From assembly GCA_028409275.1 (NCBI GenBank), contig JAOOML010000002.1, forward strand, positions 1 to 47,489: a DNA stretch of 47,489 nt. The letters are read 5' to 3'. The notes below the pieces were generated by a model. That model saw nothing but the letters and a program-made list of their open reading frames with translations. It ran no database searches and was not told the origin of the DNA. Below, piece after piece: positions 34,434-46,100 of the stretch. Position numbers and translations under genes: made by a program. The stretch's first letter is position 1, and each line of letters starts with the position of its first letter. Source of the stretch: Prochlorococcus sp. AH-716-I09. GTDB lineage: Bacteria; Cyanobacteriota; Cyanobacteriia; PCC-6307; Cyanobiaceae.

Positions 34434-36209
34434 TTAATAATGATTAGCAACTTTTCTGTGATGAACTGCTGTCTTGCATGATAAGTCAGATACATTTCCA
34501 TTTTCAACAGTTCCATAAATTATCCAATGGTCTGGAGTCTCTAGTCTGGAACTAACTTTACAATCTAAAAAGGCGAGTGAATCTGAGAGGACTGGTCCTC
34601 CTTTTGCGATGTTGCTAATTACATCTACATCTGCAAATCTATCAGCTCCAGGAGCAAATCTTTTTAAAAAATGTCTGAACATTTTTTGATAGTTATCTTC
34701 TCTCAAGATATTCACAACAAAACCTTTGCCAACTTGCATATATGATTCAATAGCTCTATCTTTTGCTACTGCAACTGTTATGCCTGGTGGAGAAAAACTT
34801 GCTTGACTAACCCAACTTGCTACCATCGCACTTTGTCTAAATGTCGAACCTTCTCCTTGGCTCGCTGTAACTACGTATAATCCTCCACTTAATCTACCTA
34901 AAGCTTTATCTAAATTTGAATCAAGGCTTTTCATAGAGGCAATATTTTTCTTTTTATTGATCAATTGACCTAAGTCAGTTCCTGCTTCTTCGAATTGTTG
35001 ATAAACAATCGGATCTGGAATGTTTTTAACTCTTAAAGGAGAGAAAGCTTCTTTTTGACCAAGTTCTCTTAATTTATTTGCTAAAGAATCTATTGGTTCA
35101 TCATTTCCGCCAAATGCATCATAGACAGCTGTATATTGTTTTGATTTTAGTGCTGCAAATAAAGTACCAAGAGATTCTTTTAATTCATTATCTGAATCTA
35201 CTGGCCATGTGGGAATGACTACTGCTTTTGAATCCGAAATTAAACTTGTTAATTCTTGAGGATCAGAAGATCTCAAATCAAGTAATTGTACTTGAGCATC
35301 TGCTTTACTTATTCCATGTGATATGGCTTGGCTTAGTCGATCACAATATCCATAGTCACTGATATAGCAAACAGCTACAAATTCGTTGCCTTTACTTTTA
35401 TTGCTACTCCATTCTTGATATTTTCCTTTCCAAAAATTAACTTGATTATGAAGCAAAGGCCCATGACCTACGGCTATTGTTTTTAATTTAGGTAGCTTAT
35501 CTATTCTTTTAATTGCTTGAAGAACGCTTCTAGCGTTTGGACCCATTAGGCAATCGTAATAAAAACGAAAATCATCATATATTTCTTTTTGATCAGTGTC
35601 ATAAAATTCATTAGAACAATAATGGAGTCCAAATGCATCGCATGTGTAGAGAACATGAGTGCTGTGGTCATATGAAAAAATTGTATCTGGCCAATGTAAA
35701 TTTGGTGCGCTTATAAATTCAATATTATGTTCTAGACCGCTATTAGGATTAGTTCCGAGATTTAAAAACTCTCCACTCTTAACCTCTAGACGATTAAAGG
35801 GAACATGTATTTGGTCTTCAATAAATTTAAGAGCTAATTTTGATCCTACTACAGTGATATTTTGGTTTAATTCTAAAAGTTTACCTATTAAACCAGAATG
35901 ATCAGGTTCTGTATGGCTAGTAATTAAATAATCCAATTCTTGTGGATTTACCTCTTTCAGTAATTCTTCAAACCATAATTCTTCGAACTTTGCGTGACTG
36001 GTATCAATAATTGCTAGTTTTTCACCTTTAATAATAAAACTATTGTAAGTAGTTCCATTTCTTAAGCCAAATTCAATATCAAATCTACTGCGATCCCAAT
36101 CCAAAGATCTTATGGCACATGAATCATCAGCGAAGTTTTGAGATTGAACTGTCAACTTGTTATTTATTTGTGCCAATTTAGAATTACTTGTCTGGGCAGA
36201 GGCTAGCAT
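34434..36209 (-). CDS. flv3: Flavodiiron protein Flv3-type (intact diiron site)
   Basis: This 591-aa protein has the same three-domain layout as its neighbour. It keeps the diiron motif HTEPDH (99-104), a downstream Asp in YTCDAFGLH and a His in GHGPLLH, and so is the ligand-complete partner. It has a flavodoxin domain (YISDYGYCDRLSQAISHG) and the C-terminal flavin reductase domain with GLYVVTASQG. It probably forms the light-dependent O2-reducing complex with Flv1. It is the first gene of the flv3-flv1-FMN reductase run and is divergent from alaS. Confidence 0.93.
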   Translation of the reverse strand: MLASAQTSNSKLAQINNKLTVQSQNFADDSCAIRSLDWDRSRFDIEFGLRNGTTYNSFIIKGEKLAIIDTSHAKFEELWFEELLKEVNPQELDYLITSHTEPDHSGLIGKLLELNQNITVVGSKLALKFIEDQIHVPFNRLEVKSGEFLNLGTNPNSGLEHNIEFISAPNLHWPDTIFSYDHSTHVLYTCDAFGLHYCSNEFYDTDQKEIYDDFRFYYDCLMGPNARSVLQAIKRIDKLPKLKTIAVGHGPLLHNQVNFWKGKYQEWSSNKSKGNEFVAVCYISDYGYCDRLSQAISHGISKADAQVQLLDLRSSDPQELTSLISDSKAVVIPTWPVDSDNELKESLGTLFAALKSKQYTAVYDAFGGNDEPIDSLANKLRELGQKEAFSPLRVKNIPDPIVYQQFEEAGTDLGQLINKKKNIASMKSLDSNLDKALGRLSGGLYVVTASQGEGSTFRQSAMVASWVSQASFSPPGITVAVAKDRAIESYMQVGKGFVVNILREDNYQKMFRHFLKRFAPGADRFADVDVISNIAKGGPVLSDSLAFLDCKVSSRLETPDHWIIYGTVENGNVSDLSCKTAVHHRKVANHY

Positions 36210-36229
36210 AGAACAAATCGCGTTATAGA

Positions 36230-36243
36230 ATAACTTTAGTTAT
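36230..36243 (+). promoter_or_regulatory. Palindrome in the flv3/alaS divergent promoter region
   Basis: ATAACT-TT-AGTTAT is a perfect 14-base inverted repeat 20 bases upstream of the flv3 start, next to a minus-strand TATAAC that could be its -10. The position would suit an operator. No known regulator motif is matched. Confidence 0.3.
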
Positions 36244-36327
36244 GTAGAATATAAATCCGCGTGATTATTTTTGCGAAATAACCGAAATTACGCTTTTCTT
36301 TAATTTTTGTTCTTTTATTCTGGATAA

Positions 36328-38988
36328 ATGACATCTCAACTAATTAAAAAAATAGTTACTGGAGATGAGATAAGAAATGCTTTTTTAAAATTTTACAGTA
36401 ATAAATTACATAAAATCATTCCAAGTGCATCTTTAATTCCAGATGATCCCACGGTTATGCTCACAATTGCTGGAATGCTACCTTTCAAACCAGTTTTTTT
36501 AGGTTTAAAAGAAAGACCATCAAAAAGGGCTACATCTAGCCAAAAGTGCATCAGAACAAATGATATAGAAAACGTTGGAGTTACAGCCAGACACCACACT
36601 TTTTTTGAAATGCTTGGTAATTTCTCTTTTGGAGATTATTTTAAACAAGAGGCTATTGAGTGGGCTTGGGAATTAGTTACTAATATTTATCAACTTTCTG
36701 CTGAAAATATAATTGTGAGTGTCTTTCACGAAGATAGAGAGTCTTCAAAAATTTGGAGAGATGAAATTGGTATTCATCCAGATAGGATAGTGAAACTAGG
36801 TGAGAAAGATAATTTTTGGTCTTCTGGAAAAACAGGTCCATGTGGACCTTGTTCAGAACTTTATTATGATTTTTATCCTGAAAAAGGTCTTCAGAATATT
36901 GATTTAGAAGATGGAGATCGTTTTATTGAATTTTATAATCTTGTTTTTATGCAATACAATCGCGATCTTAATGGAAAATTGACAGATTTGAAATTTAAAA
37001 ATATTGATACAGGAATGGGCCTTGAAAGGATGGCTCAAATATTGCAAAAAAAGCAAAATAATTATGAGACAGATTTAATTTTTCCTATCATTCAAAAAAC
37101 TTGCGAGATTGCAAATATTGATTATTTTTCTTCAAATGATAAAAATAAAATTTCTTTAAAAATTATTGGAGATCATACAAGAGCTGTTATTCATTTAATT
37201 TCTGATGGAGTAGCAGCAAGTAATCTCGGCAGGGGTTATATACTAAGAAGGCTTATTAGAAGAATGGTTAGACATGGGAGATTATTAGGAATAACAAATG
37301 AATTTTTACCACATATTGCTACAGTCGGGATCAATTTAATGCAAAATAATTATCCTGATTTAAAAAATAATAATGATTTAATTTTGAATGAGATAAAAAT
37401 TGAAGAAGTAAGGTTTAGGGAAACTCTTGAAAGGGGAGAGAAATTGCTAGATGAGTTAATTTCCTCAGGGCAGAAATTAATTTCTGGTTTTAAAGCTTTT
37501 GAACTTTATGATACTTATGGATTTCCTCTAGAGCTTACAAAAGAAATTGCTGAAGAAAATAATATCAGTGTAGATGTAAAGGGTTTTGAAGAAGAAATGA
37601 ATGCACAAAAAGAGAGAGCTAAAGCTGCTTCGAGTAATATTGATTTGACATTGGAGGGATCATTAGAGCGAGAAATAGATCTTTTTAACAAAACTGTTTT
37701 TAATGGTTATGATTCACTTCTTTCGGAAGCTGAAATAAAGGGCATATTCTTGGATTCAACATTAGTTAAGCAAGCAAGTGAAGGTCAGAAAGTTTTAATT
37801 GTTCTTGATCAGACAACTTTTTATGGAGAATCTGGCGGTCAAGTTGGTGATATTGGAACGATATTTTCAAAAGATGTAGAGGTCTTAATTGATAATGTTA
37901 TTCGGAAGAAAAATGTTTTTTTACATTATGGAACGATCAAAAAAGGAATGTTAACAATTGGACAAAAAGTTAAGACTAATGTTAACTCCTCTAATAGAGC
38001 TAAGGCTGCAGCCAATCATACATCTACTCATTTATTGCAAGCTGCTCTCAAATCAATTGTTGATGAAAGTGTTGGACAAAAAGGTTCTCTAGTAGCCTTT
38101 AATAAATTAAGATTTGACTTTAATTCTTCTAATCCTATTTCTAAAGATCAAATTTCTAAGATTGAGAATCTAGTTAATTCTTGGATTATGGAAAATCATA
38201 TCCTAGAAATAAAAAAAATGTCTAAGAGTGAGGCTCTTGAACAGGGTGCAGTGGCTATGTTTGGAGAAAAATATGATGATGAAGTGCGCGTTGTTAATGT
38301 GCCAGGAGTTTCAATTGAACTTTGTGGTGGCACACATGTTAAAACTACATCCCAATTAGGTTCTTTCAAAATAATCACTGAGGAAGGAATCTCAGCCGGA
38401 GTAAGAAGAATCGAAGCATTATCAGGTCAATCAGCATTCGACTATTTCAGTGATAGAAATGCTTTAGTAAATCAACTCAGTGATTTGTTAAAAGCAAATC
38501 CTAATCAACTTTTTGAAAGGGTTAATAATTTGCAAGCAGAGCTTACTAATAAGAATAAAGAGATACAAAAAATGAAAGATGAAATTGCATATTTTAAGTA
38601 CTCTTCTATAAAATCATCCGCAGAAATAGTAAATTCTTTTTCAATTTTAGTAAATCAGATTGATGGCTTAGATGGAAATTCTTTGCAATCTGCAGCACTT
38701 AATTTAACTTCTCATTTAGGAAATAAAGCAATAGTGATTCTTGGGGGAATACCAAATCCAGAAAACAGAAAGTTGTTATTTGTAGTTTCTTTAGGTGATG
38801 ATGCGGTAAAAATAGGATTGCATGCAGGTAAATTAATTAATGAGATTGCAAGAATTTGTTCTGGAGGTGGAGGAGGAAAGCCTAGCTTTGCTCAAGCAGG
38901 TGCTAAAGATATTGATAAGTTGAGTGTTGCATTAGATTATGCTAAAAATTATTTGCAAAAAACATTAGAAAGTTATTCTGATAAATAA
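36328..38988 (+). CDS. alaS: Alanyl-tRNA synthetase
   Basis: The 886-aa class II synthetase charges tRNA-Ala. The catalytic part has [36 protein letters not shown] and GMGLERM. The editing domain has the zinc motif [10 protein letters not shown] together with CGGTHV. The C-terminal end has the Gly-rich [15 protein letters not shown] (DHHA1 region). Length and motifs are complete. The 3' end overlaps convergent speA by 16 bases. Confidence 0.97.
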   Translation: MTSQLIKKIVTGDEIRNAFLKFYSNKLHKIIPSASLIPDDPTVMLTIAGMLPFKPVFLGLKERPSKRATSSQKCIRTNDIENVGVTARHHTFFEMLGNFSFGDYFKQEAIEWAWELVTNIYQLSAENIIVSVFHEDRESSKIWRDEIGIHPDRIVKLGEKDNFWSSGKTGPCGPCSELYYDFYPEKGLQNIDLEDGDRFIEFYNLVFMQYNRDLNGKLTDLKFKNIDTGMGLERMAQILQKKQNNYETDLIFPIIQKTCEIANIDYFSSNDKNKISLKIIGDHTRAVIHLISDGVAASNLGRGYILRRLIRRMVRHGRLLGITNEFLPHIATVGINLMQNNYPDLKNNNDLILNEIKIEEVRFRETLERGEKLLDELISSGQKLISGFKAFELYDTYGFPLELTKEIAEENNISVDVKGFEEEMNAQKERAKAASSNIDLTLEGSLEREIDLFNKTVFNGYDSLLSEAEIKGIFLDSTLVKQASEGQKVLIVLDQTTFYGESGGQVGDIGTIFSKDVEVLIDNVIRKKNVFLHYGTIKKGMLTIGQKVKTNVNSSNRAKAAANHTSTHLLQAALKSIVDESVGQKGSLVAFNKLRFDFNSSNPISKDQISKIENLVNSWIMENHILEIKKMSKSEALEQGAVAMFGEKYDDEVRVVNVPGVSIELCGGTHVKTTSQLGSFKIITEEGISAGVRRIEALSGQSAFDYFSDRNALVNQLSDLLKANPNQLFERVNNLQAELTNKNKEIQKMKDEIAYFKYSSIKSSAEIVNSFSILVNQIDGLDGNSLQSAALNLTSHLGNKAIVILGGIPNPENRKLLFVVSLGDDAVKIGLHAGKLINEIARICSGGGGGKPSFAQAGAKDIDKLSVALDYAKNYLQKTLESYSDK

Positions 38989-40919
38989 CTACTTTTTCTG
39001 AGACTCATTTCGATTTGATCAATTAATTTCCTTGCTTCTTCAATAGTTAATCTTTTTTGATCAATTGCTGATTCAGTATTGATTCTAATAGATTCAACCA
39101 AGGAAGCTGAACTGTAATCCAATAATTGTAAAATTTCAGATTTACTGTCCTCTTTAATAATATTTTTGACCTTATATGAATTATCTTGATTTATATCTAT
39201 ATGAACAACGTTTGTATTCCCAAATAAATTATGCAAGTTTCCTAATGCTTCTTGATAGGCTCCAGTCATAAAAATTCCAATTAGATAATCTTTATCTTGC
39301 TCTGGCTTATGTAAATCTAGTAATGATTTAGTTTTCCCATCATCAATAAAATTATTTAGTTTCCCATCTGAATCACAAGTTAAATCTGCAAAGTTGCCTT
39401 TGCAGAACGGCTCTTCTAAGTGCCTATGTATTGGTACTATTGGAAAAATTTGATTGATTGCCCAGCTATCGGGAATAGATTTAAAGATAGATAAATTTGC
39501 ATAATAAGTTGATGCAAGAGTTTCTGTAATTTCAGATAAATCAGGGTGATTGATTTCATCATTATTCAAGTTATTAGAAATTTCTTTTGCGCAAGCCCAG
39601 GTCAGTTCTTCGGCATAAGCTCGTTCTGCTAAACTTAAAAATCCTAATCTAAAGGCAACTAAGCAATCTTCTTTAAACTTTTTTGCATCATTCCATAGTT
39701 CAATTATTTGAGATAAATTTATTTTTTTATTTTTAAGTTTTTTTAATTCGTAGAAAGTTTCAAGCAAATTTGAAATGATTAATTGTTGATTTTTGTTATC
39801 AAAAATTTGTAGTTTGGAACTGACATGGCTTGTTCCTAAGACATTAAAAATTAAAACTGAAGAATGACTAATTATTGCTCTTCCACTTTCTGAGATTATG
39901 ATTGGATGATTGATATTATTTAATTCACATGAATCTTTAATAGTTGCAATTACATCGTTAGCATAATTTTGAAGAGAATAATTAGTAGAGGTGTTGGAGG
40001 AGGTTTTAGTTCCATCAAAATCTATCCCTAATCCTCCCCCAACGTCGATATATTGCATTGGGGCTCCTAGTTTGCATAGTTCAACGTATATTTGACTCGC
40101 TTCTTGTAATGCGTCTTTGATTACAGCAATATCACTTATTTGACTACCTATATGAAAATGGAGCAATTTCATTTCATTTATAAGATTTGCTTCTTTAAGT
40201 TCTTTTATTGTCGACATAATCTCTGGGATTGATAATCCAAATTTGGAATTATCTCCAATAGATTTGCCCCACCTACCACTACTTTTACTTGATAACTTTG
40301 CTCTAATTCCTATCAATGGAGTCGCGTTAAGTTCTTGAACTGCTTGAATAATTCTTTTTACCTCATCTCGTTGTTCAATAACTATTATTGGATTTTTACC
40401 GAGTTTTCTGGCCAAAGTAGCAATCTCAATATATTTTTTATCTTTATATCCGTTGCATATCAATAATGAATTTTGGTTTTCAAGAAGTGCAAGGCCAATT
40501 AATAGTTCTGCTTTACTTCCTACTTCTAAACCAAAATTCCATTGGCTACCAAACTCTATTATCTTTTCCAATACATTTTTTTGCTGATTACATTTGACAG
40601 GAAAAACGCCTTGATAAATATTCTCATATTTGTAGGTTTTTATTGCTTTTAAAAAAGCATCATGTAGGGCATTTATTCGATCTTTCAAGATATCGTTAAA
40701 TCTTATGATTAATGGAGGATTTATTTTTCTACTTTTAAGTTCTTTGACAAGCTTGAAAAGATCAATCTTATTTTCAGATTTTATATCTTTAGTTACTGAT
40801 ATATTTCCTTTGGAATTTATAGAAAAATATTTTTCCCCCCATTTGTCTATGTTGTAAGTCGAAATACTATCTTCAATAGTCCAAATATTCTTTAATTTTT
40901 TCGGCTCAAAATTGGTCAA
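38973..40919 (-). CDS. speA: Biosynthetic arginine decarboxylase
   Basis: SpeA decarboxylates arginine to agmatine, the first step of polyamine synthesis. The 648-aa protein has the PLP lysine in [11 protein letters not shown] (Lys109), the [10 protein letters not shown] and HFHIGSQI motifs and the glycine-rich phosphate loop [13 protein letters not shown], all typical of the alanine-racemase-fold class. Its start is TTG at 40919; the frame is closed upstream by a stop, and no ATG exists before the catalytic core. A 122-base gap separates it from ndk. Confidence 0.93.
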   Translation of the reverse strand: MTNFEPKKLKNIWTIEDSISTYNIDKWGEKYFSINSKGNISVTKDIKSENKIDLFKLVKELKSRKINPPLIIRFNDILKDRINALHDAFLKAIKTYKYENIYQGVFPVKCNQQKNVLEKIIEFGSQWNFGLEVGSKAELLIGLALLENQNSLLICNGYKDKKYIEIATLARKLGKNPIIVIEQRDEVKRIIQAVQELNATPLIGIRAKLSSKSSGRWGKSIGDNSKFGLSIPEIMSTIKELKEANLINEMKLLHFHIGSQISDIAVIKDALQEASQIYVELCKLGAPMQYIDVGGGLGIDFDGTKTSSNTSTNYSLQNYANDVIATIKDSCELNNINHPIIISESGRAIISHSSVLIFNVLGTSHVSSKLQIFDNKNQQLIISNLLETFYELKKLKNKKINLSQIIELWNDAKKFKEDCLVAFRLGFLSLAERAYAEELTWACAKEISNNLNNDEINHPDLSEITETLASTYYANLSIFKSIPDSWAINQIFPIVPIHRHLEEPFCKGNFADLTCDSDGKLNNFIDDGKTKSLLDLHKPEQDKDYLIGIFMTGAYQEALGNLHNLFGNTNVVHIDINQDNSYKVKNIIKEDSKSEILQLLDYSSASLVESIRINTESAIDQKRLTIEEARKLIDQIEMSLRKSSYLSE

Positions 40920-41041
40920 TTTATGTCTTAGTGATTAATAAATGTTTTTGAAAATTACTCAAAACAATATCTTTTATTTTAATGATTACTTGCCAAGTTA
41001 CCACCCAAAAGTTGAATATACATAGAGTGATTATTAACTAA

Positions 41042-41500
41042 ATGACCAAAGAGAGAACCTTTATTGCAATTAAACCAGATGGAGTTCAAAGAGGTTATGT
41101 TGCTGAGATTATTGGCAGATTTGAAAAAAAAGGATTTAAATTGGTTGGATTAAAGCAATTAATCCCCTCAAAATATCTTGCTCAAAATCATTATGGTGTA
41201 CATAGAGAAAGACCTTTTTTTGATGATTTAGTAGACTTTATTTCAAGTGGTCCTATTGTAGCGATGGTGTGGGAAGGCGAAGGAGTTATTTTGAGTGCTA
41301 GAAAACTAATAGGTGCAACAAAACCTCTTGAAGCAGAGCCCGGAACAATTAGAGGTGATTTAGCTATAGATATTGGGAGGAATATTATTCATGGTTCTGA
41401 TGGAGAAGATACTGCAAAATTTGAAATTGATCTATGGTTTAACGTAGAGGAATTATGTGAGTGGGAAACTTCTGATTCGAAATGGCGATCTGAAAATTAA
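41042..41500 (+). CDS. ndk: Nucleoside diphosphate kinase
   Basis: Ndk balances NTP pools by transferring phosphate through a phosphohistidine. The 152-aa protein has the N-terminal [13 protein letters not shown], and the active His117 in [16 protein letters not shown]. Length is standard. A TATACA at 41017-41022 may be its -10. The stop is 3 bases from the end of convergent thiO. Confidence 0.96.
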   Translation: MTKERTFIAIKPDGVQRGYVAEIIGRFEKKGFKLVGLKQLIPSKYLAQNHYGVHRERPFFDDLVDFISSGPIVAMVWEGEGVILSARKLIGATKPLEAEPGTIRGDLAIDIGRNIIHGSDGEDTAKFEIDLWFNVEELCEWETSDSKWRSEN

Positions 41501-41503
41501 AAT

Positions 41504-42613
41504 TTAAATTTCAAATCTATCTATACTAAATTTTTTTAAATAGCTTTTTTCTACTTCTTTGAGACTTTTATTTTGAACTATTTTCAAAAGAAGATTACTT
41601 GTTATTGCAGAAAATAAAACTCCATTTCTGTAATGTCCTGTAGCTATAAAAAGATTTTCAATTTTTGATTTTCCAATTATTGGTTTGAGATCTGGTGTGC
41701 AAGGTCTAAATCCCCACCAATGTTCCATTTGTGGCCAGTTAATAGCTTCTGGTAATAAGGAGTAAATGCCTTCTTGCAGTTGTTTTATTCCATTAGGAGT
41801 ATTACCCTGATTAAATTTTGAATCTTTTTCAACTGTCGCTCCAACGATAATAAGTCCATCATCACGTGGAACTAGATAAGTCTTTGGACCAAAAATAACT
41901 CTTTTTAAAAAATTTGTTGGACCTTGTATTGATAGCATTTGTCCCTTTACAGGAAACACTGGAATCTTATTAAAAATTTTTTTACTCCAAGCACCACTGC
42001 ATATAATTGCTTTTTCGCAGGTAATTTTTTTTAGTTCCCCAGTGGCACATAAAACTGTTGCACCAATAATTTTGTTTTTTTCTAATATCAAATCCTCTAC
42101 TTCTGATCCTTCTTGAAATTCAACTCCATGTAAGGAGCATGCTCTCTCAAGAGCACGCATAAGTCTTCTTCGGTTATCTATTTGTCCATCTTGTTCAAAA
42201 AGTAAACCATGTTTCCAAATAGAATTCATTCCATTAATTTCTGTTTGAAGATCTTTGCGATTTAAATATTTTCCATATTTATAAGTGGGAAACTCTTCAA
42301 GATCTTCTTTATTTTTAAAAGGAACTAATATGCCACATTTTTTTAAACCGCATTTAATATTACTATCTTGTTCAATACTTTTTATCCACTTTGGAATTAG
42401 ACTTTGACTTTCTTGGCCAAATTTTAGTAATTCATCTTCAAGCCCTTCGGCATGAGTAGCTAACATTCCTGCAGCAACAAATCCAGCTGATTCATTTCTG
42501 TTTTTGCTTAAAACTATAACTTTGAAGTTATTTCTAGAAAATTCATAAGCAATAGATAATCCTATAAGCCCACCGCCAATAATTAATATTGAATTTTTTG
42601 TTTCTTGTGTCAT
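41504..42613 (-). CDS. thiO: FAD-dependent amino acid oxidase, probable glycine oxidase ThiO
   Basis: This 369-aa DAO-family flavoprotein has an FAD dinucleotide loop IIGGGLIGLSIAYE (about 10-23), FPVKGQML, and the C-terminal GHYRNGVLFSAIT motif that is typical of ThiO. ThiO oxidises glycine to iminoglycine for the thiazole part of thiamine. DadA-like D-amino acid dehydrogenase is the alternative, and sequence motifs favour ThiO. It is divergent from gatB by 78 bases. Confidence 0.82.
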   Translation of the reverse strand: MTQETKNSILIIGGGLIGLSIAYEFSRNNFKVIVLSKNRNESAGFVAAGMLATHAEGLEDELLKFGQESQSLIPKWIKSIEQDSNIKCGLKKCGILVPFKNKEDLEEFPTYKYGKYLNRKDLQTEINGMNSIWKHGLLFEQDGQIDNRRRLMRALERACSLHGVEFQEGSEVEDLILEKNKIIGATVLCATGELKKITCEKAIICSGAWSKKIFNKIPVFPVKGQMLSIQGPTNFLKRVIFGPKTYLVPRDDGLIIVGATVEKDSKFNQGNTPNGIKQLQEGIYSLLPEAINWPQMEHWWGFRPCTPDLKPIIGKSKIENLFIATGHYRNGVLFSAITSNLLLKIVQNKSLKEVEKSYLKKFSIDRFEI

Positions 42614-42691
42614 TTAATAATTAATATTTTTCTTGTGTTTTGGTCCTCTTTTCCTTTATATCCAATAATATTAATAAAGAGACTTTTGATA

Positions 42692-44164
42692 ATGAACAAT
42701 TTGGAACCTTGGGAAGCTGTGATTGGTTTGGAAACTCATGTACAGCTTAATACGAAAAGTAAAATATTCACATCTGCGTCAACAGCTTTTGGGGATGCGC
42801 CTAACACCCATATAGATCCAGTAGTTTGTGGGTTGCCAGGAACTCTTCCAGTTTTGAATGAGACTGTTCTTGAGTATGCTGTCAAAACTTCTTTAGCATT
42901 AAATTTAAATGTTGCAGAACATTGTAAATTTGATAGGAAACAATATTTTTATCCTGACTTGCCCAAAAATTATCAAATTTCACAATTTGATGAGCCACTA
43001 GCTGAGAATGGTTGGTTAGAAGTTGAAATAATAGAAAAGGATAAAGAATCTTATATAAAAAAAATTGGGATAGAAAGGCTACATATGGAAGAGGACGCCG
43101 GTAAATTAGTTCATTCTGGTAGTGATAGATTAGCTGGTTCTAAGTATTCCTTAGTTGATTACAACCGAGCTGGAATAGCACTTTGTGAAATTGTAAGTAA
43201 ACCAGATATTAGAACAGGTAAAGAGGCGTCTGAATATGCTTCTGAGATTAGAAGAACAGTTAGATATCTAGGAGTATCAGATGGAAATATGCAGGAGGGT
43301 TCATTAAGGTGCGATGTCAATATTTCAGTTAGAAAAGGACCTAATGCTCCTTTTGGTACCAAAGTCGAAATTAAGAATATGAATTCATTTTCTGCAATTC
43401 AAAAGGCTTGTGATTATGAAATAGCTAGACAAATAGAAGTTTATGAAAATAGAGGAAAGATTTTCCAAGAAACAAGGTTATGGGATGAAGCAAAGCAAAT
43501 CACGAAAAGTATGAGATCAAAAGAAGGGAGCAGTGACTATAGATATTTTCCTGATCCTGACTTAGGACCAATTGAAGTAACAAAAGCCCAAAAAGAAATA
43601 TGGTTTAAAGAACTACCAGAACTACCTTCTGAGAAAAGAAGTAAATATGTAAGTGAATTTGGATTGTCTGCATATGATGCAAGGGTAATTTCTGATGAAA
43701 TTAACATGGCAAACTTTTTTGAAGAAACAGTAGCTAATGGTGCTGAGGCCAAACTAGCTTCAAATTGGGTAACAAGTGATATTGTGGGTTATCTAAAAGC
43801 AAATAAACTTAGTTTTAGTGACTTAAAACTAAGTCCCGAAAATCTTGCTGAAATGATTAGTATGATTTCAAATAAAACTATCAGTGGAAAAATTGCAAAA
43901 GAAATTTTACCTGAACTAATTCAAAAAAATATTTCACCGAAAAAATTAGTTGAAGAAAAAGGGTTATCTATGATTTCTGATTCTTCAAGCATTTTACCAA
44001 TAATTGATGAAATCATAACTGAACATCCAGATGAGGTTCAAGCATTTAGAAATGGTAAAACTAAATTACTTGGTTTTTTTGTTGGTCAACTAATGAAAAG
44101 AACAAAAGGTAAAGCTGACCCTAAACTTGCAAATAAACTTCTTGCAGAAAAATTGAATAGTTAA
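42692..44164 (+). CDS. gatB: Aspartyl/glutamyl-tRNA(Asn/Gln) amidotransferase subunit B
   Basis: GatB is part of GatCAB, which amidates Glu-tRNA(Gln) (and Asp-tRNA(Asn)). The 490-aa protein opens MNNLEPWEAVIGLETHVQLNTKSK and has the signature LRCDVNISVRK and DYRYFPDPDL. The C-terminal YqeY-like tail ends with TKGKADPKLANKLLAEKL. The track starts 29 codons upstream with a hydrophobic stretch that does not belong to GatB, so the ATG at 42692 is chosen. Confidence 0.96.
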   Translation: MNNLEPWEAVIGLETHVQLNTKSKIFTSASTAFGDAPNTHIDPVVCGLPGTLPVLNETVLEYAVKTSLALNLNVAEHCKFDRKQYFYPDLPKNYQISQFDEPLAENGWLEVEIIEKDKESYIKKIGIERLHMEEDAGKLVHSGSDRLAGSKYSLVDYNRAGIALCEIVSKPDIRTGKEASEYASEIRRTVRYLGVSDGNMQEGSLRCDVNISVRKGPNAPFGTKVEIKNMNSFSAIQKACDYEIARQIEVYENRGKIFQETRLWDEAKQITKSMRSKEGSSDYRYFPDPDLGPIEVTKAQKEIWFKELPELPSEKRSKYVSEFGLSAYDARVISDEINMANFFEETVANGAEAKLASNWVTSDIVGYLKANKLSFSDLKLSPENLAEMISMISNKTISGKIAKEILPELIQKNISPKKLVEEKGLSMISDSSSILPIIDEIITEHPDEVQAFRNGKTKLLGFFVGQLMKRTKGKADPKLANKLLAEKLNS

Positions 44165-44168
44165 AGCT

Positions 44169-44786
44169 TCAAAGAAGCTCTCTTATTGTCTTGATCCATT
44201 TATTTTGATCATCTGAATTATCTAAAATAATGTCTGAAAATTTTCTTTTTTCTTCAAAACTTAATTGAAGATTTATGGAGTTATATGCTTCTTTTTCGCT
44301 AATTTTATCTCGTGTCATAAGTCTGTTTTTTTGTGTTTCTCTAGGACATTTAACTAACCATATTTCAGTGCAAATATCTTCAAATTTTGCTTCAAATAAT
44401 AATGGAATAACCAATACTAAAGTTTGAGTATTTTTGTATTGACTGCATTCTTCTATCATTTTTTCTTTAATTAATGGGTGAAGTAGTTTTTCAATCCATT
44501 CTTTACTTTCTGAATGTTTAAAAATAATGTTCCTTAAAAGTTTTCTGTTTATTGATTTTTCTGAATTCTTCTTATTATCAATAATTTTATTTCCAAAATA
44601 ATCTAAAATTTTCTTATATCCATATGTGTTAGGTTTGATTAATTCTCTTGATAAATTATCTGCATCTAATATTGGAATGTTCTTATGTTTTCTAATGTAA
44701 TTAGTTATGGTTGTCTTCCCACTGGCAATACCTCCTGTTAAACCAATTCTTCTTTGGTTGTTTTTTGATTTTTGAAGAATATCCAT
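44169..44786 (-). CDS. coaE: Dephospho-CoA kinase
   Basis: CoaE phosphorylates dephospho-CoA, the last step of coenzyme A synthesis. In 205 aa the P-loop is GGIASGKT (18-25), and the CoaE motifs DADNLSREL, HPLIK and VPLLFEAKFED are visible. Length is normal. It is convergent with gatB across 4 bases and divergent from argJ across 75 bases. Confidence 0.94.
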   Translation of the reverse strand: MDILQKSKNNQRRIGLTGGIASGKTTITNYIRKHKNIPILDADNLSRELIKPNTYGYKKILDYFGNKIIDNKKNSEKSINRKLLRNIIFKHSESKEWIEKLLHPLIKEKMIEECSQYKNTQTLVLVIPLLFEAKFEDICTEIWLVKCPRETQKNRLMTRDKISEKEAYNSINLQLSFEEKRKFSDIILDNSDDQNKWIKTIRELL

Positions 44787-44861
44787 ATATTTAATAATAA
44801 TCTAATTACCTGTTTCTTTAGTATTAAAGAGTAGTTAGTATGAATTAAAATACCAAAAAAT

Positions 44862-46100
44862 TTGAGCCAGTTAGATTCCAATTGGTCGTTTGTTGATGAC
44901 AGTAAGGTAACACCTAAGGGGTTTCTTTTTGCTGGTATATCTGCTGGATTAAAAGCTTCTAATAAAAAAGATTTAGCACTAATACTCGCTCCAGAAGGGA
45001 GTATTTTTAGTGGGATGTTTACCCAATCAATAGTTCGCGCTTCATGTGTGGATATTTGTGAGGAAAGAATTAAAAGAGCTTCGGGTTTTGTACGAGCAAT
45101 ACTAATTAATTCTGGACAAGCAAATGCATGCATAGGAAATCTGGGAATTCAACACTTTCAAATTGCTACAGCAAAGATTGCGGAACTTTTAGGAATAAAA
45201 GAAGAAGAAGTTTTAATGTGCTCAACTGGTGTAATTGGTGTTCCTATGCAAATAAATGATTTAGTAAAAAATTTACCGAATTTAGTTAAAGATTTAAAAG
45301 TTAATAATTTTCAAAATGCAGCTGAAGCAATTTTAACTACTGATTTGACTTTGAAAAAAGTTTTAATAGAGACGATTATTCAAGGCAAAAAAATAACAAT
45401 AGGAGGATTTGCAAAAGGTTCAGGAATGATTTATCCCAATATGGCTACAATGCTTGCTTTTCTTACCTGTGATGCCTGTATTCAAAAAGAGGAATGGGAC
45501 AAAATGATTGCTATTGCGGTTAAAAAATCTTTTAATGCAATATCAGTTGATGGAGAGACAAGTACAAATGATTCCTTTGTTGGAATAAATGCAGGAGAGA
45601 AAATTGAAAAAAGGTTTTTCCCAATTATCCAAGAAGGGATTGATATTGTATGTCAAAACTTGGCAAAAAATATTGCAAGAGATGGAGAAGGAGCAAATTG
45701 TTTATTAGAAGTTTTGGTTCAAGGAGCAAAAAGTACTGATGATGCAATTATGCTCGCGAAATCTATCTGTAATTCAGCTTTGGTGAAAACTGCGATACAT
45801 GGTTGTGATCCGAATTGGGGAAGAATCATTTCTGCTGCAGGTAATTCTGGAGTTCAATTCAACTTAAATGACGTTGACTTGTATATAGGTAATGCTCAGA
45901 TTTTGGAAAATGGAAATTTAAGTAAATATGATCCACAAAAAGTTACAGACTATATTAAGTCCAGAATGAAAGGTAGATATTTAGTTGATGATATTGTAAA
46001 AATTATGATTAATTTAAATTCTGGCGAATCGAAAGGTACAGCTTGGGGATGCGATCTTTCTAAAAAGTATGTTGAAATAAATAGCGAATATACTACTTAA
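44862..46100 (+). CDS. argJ: Bifunctional ornithine acetyltransferase / N-acetylglutamate synthase
   Basis: ArgJ recycles acetyl groups from N-acetylornithine to glutamate in arginine synthesis. The 412-aa precursor is self-cleaved before the Thr of MATMLAFL (Thr196), which becomes the nucleophile; the KGSGMI motif precedes it. SGQANAC and the C-terminal DPNWGRI are also family motifs. An in-frame TGA at 44841 leaves TTG at 44862 as the start. Whether the bifunctional or monofunctional form is present cannot be decided from sequence alone. Confidence 0.94.
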   Translation: MSQLDSNWSFVDDSKVTPKGFLFAGISAGLKASNKKDLALILAPEGSIFSGMFTQSIVRASCVDICEERIKRASGFVRAILINSGQANACIGNLGIQHFQIATAKIAELLGIKEEEVLMCSTGVIGVPMQINDLVKNLPNLVKDLKVNNFQNAAEAILTTDLTLKKVLIETIIQGKKITIGGFAKGSGMIYPNMATMLAFLTCDACIQKEEWDKMIAIAVKKSFNAISVDGETSTNDSFVGINAGEKIEKRFFPIIQEGIDIVCQNLAKNIARDGEGANCLLEVLVQGAKSTDDAIMLAKSICNSALVKTAIHGCDPNWGRIISAAGNSGVQFNLNDVDLYIGNAQILENGNLSKYDPQKVTDYIKSRMKGRYLVDDIVKIMINLNSGESKGTAWGCDLSKKYVEINSEYTT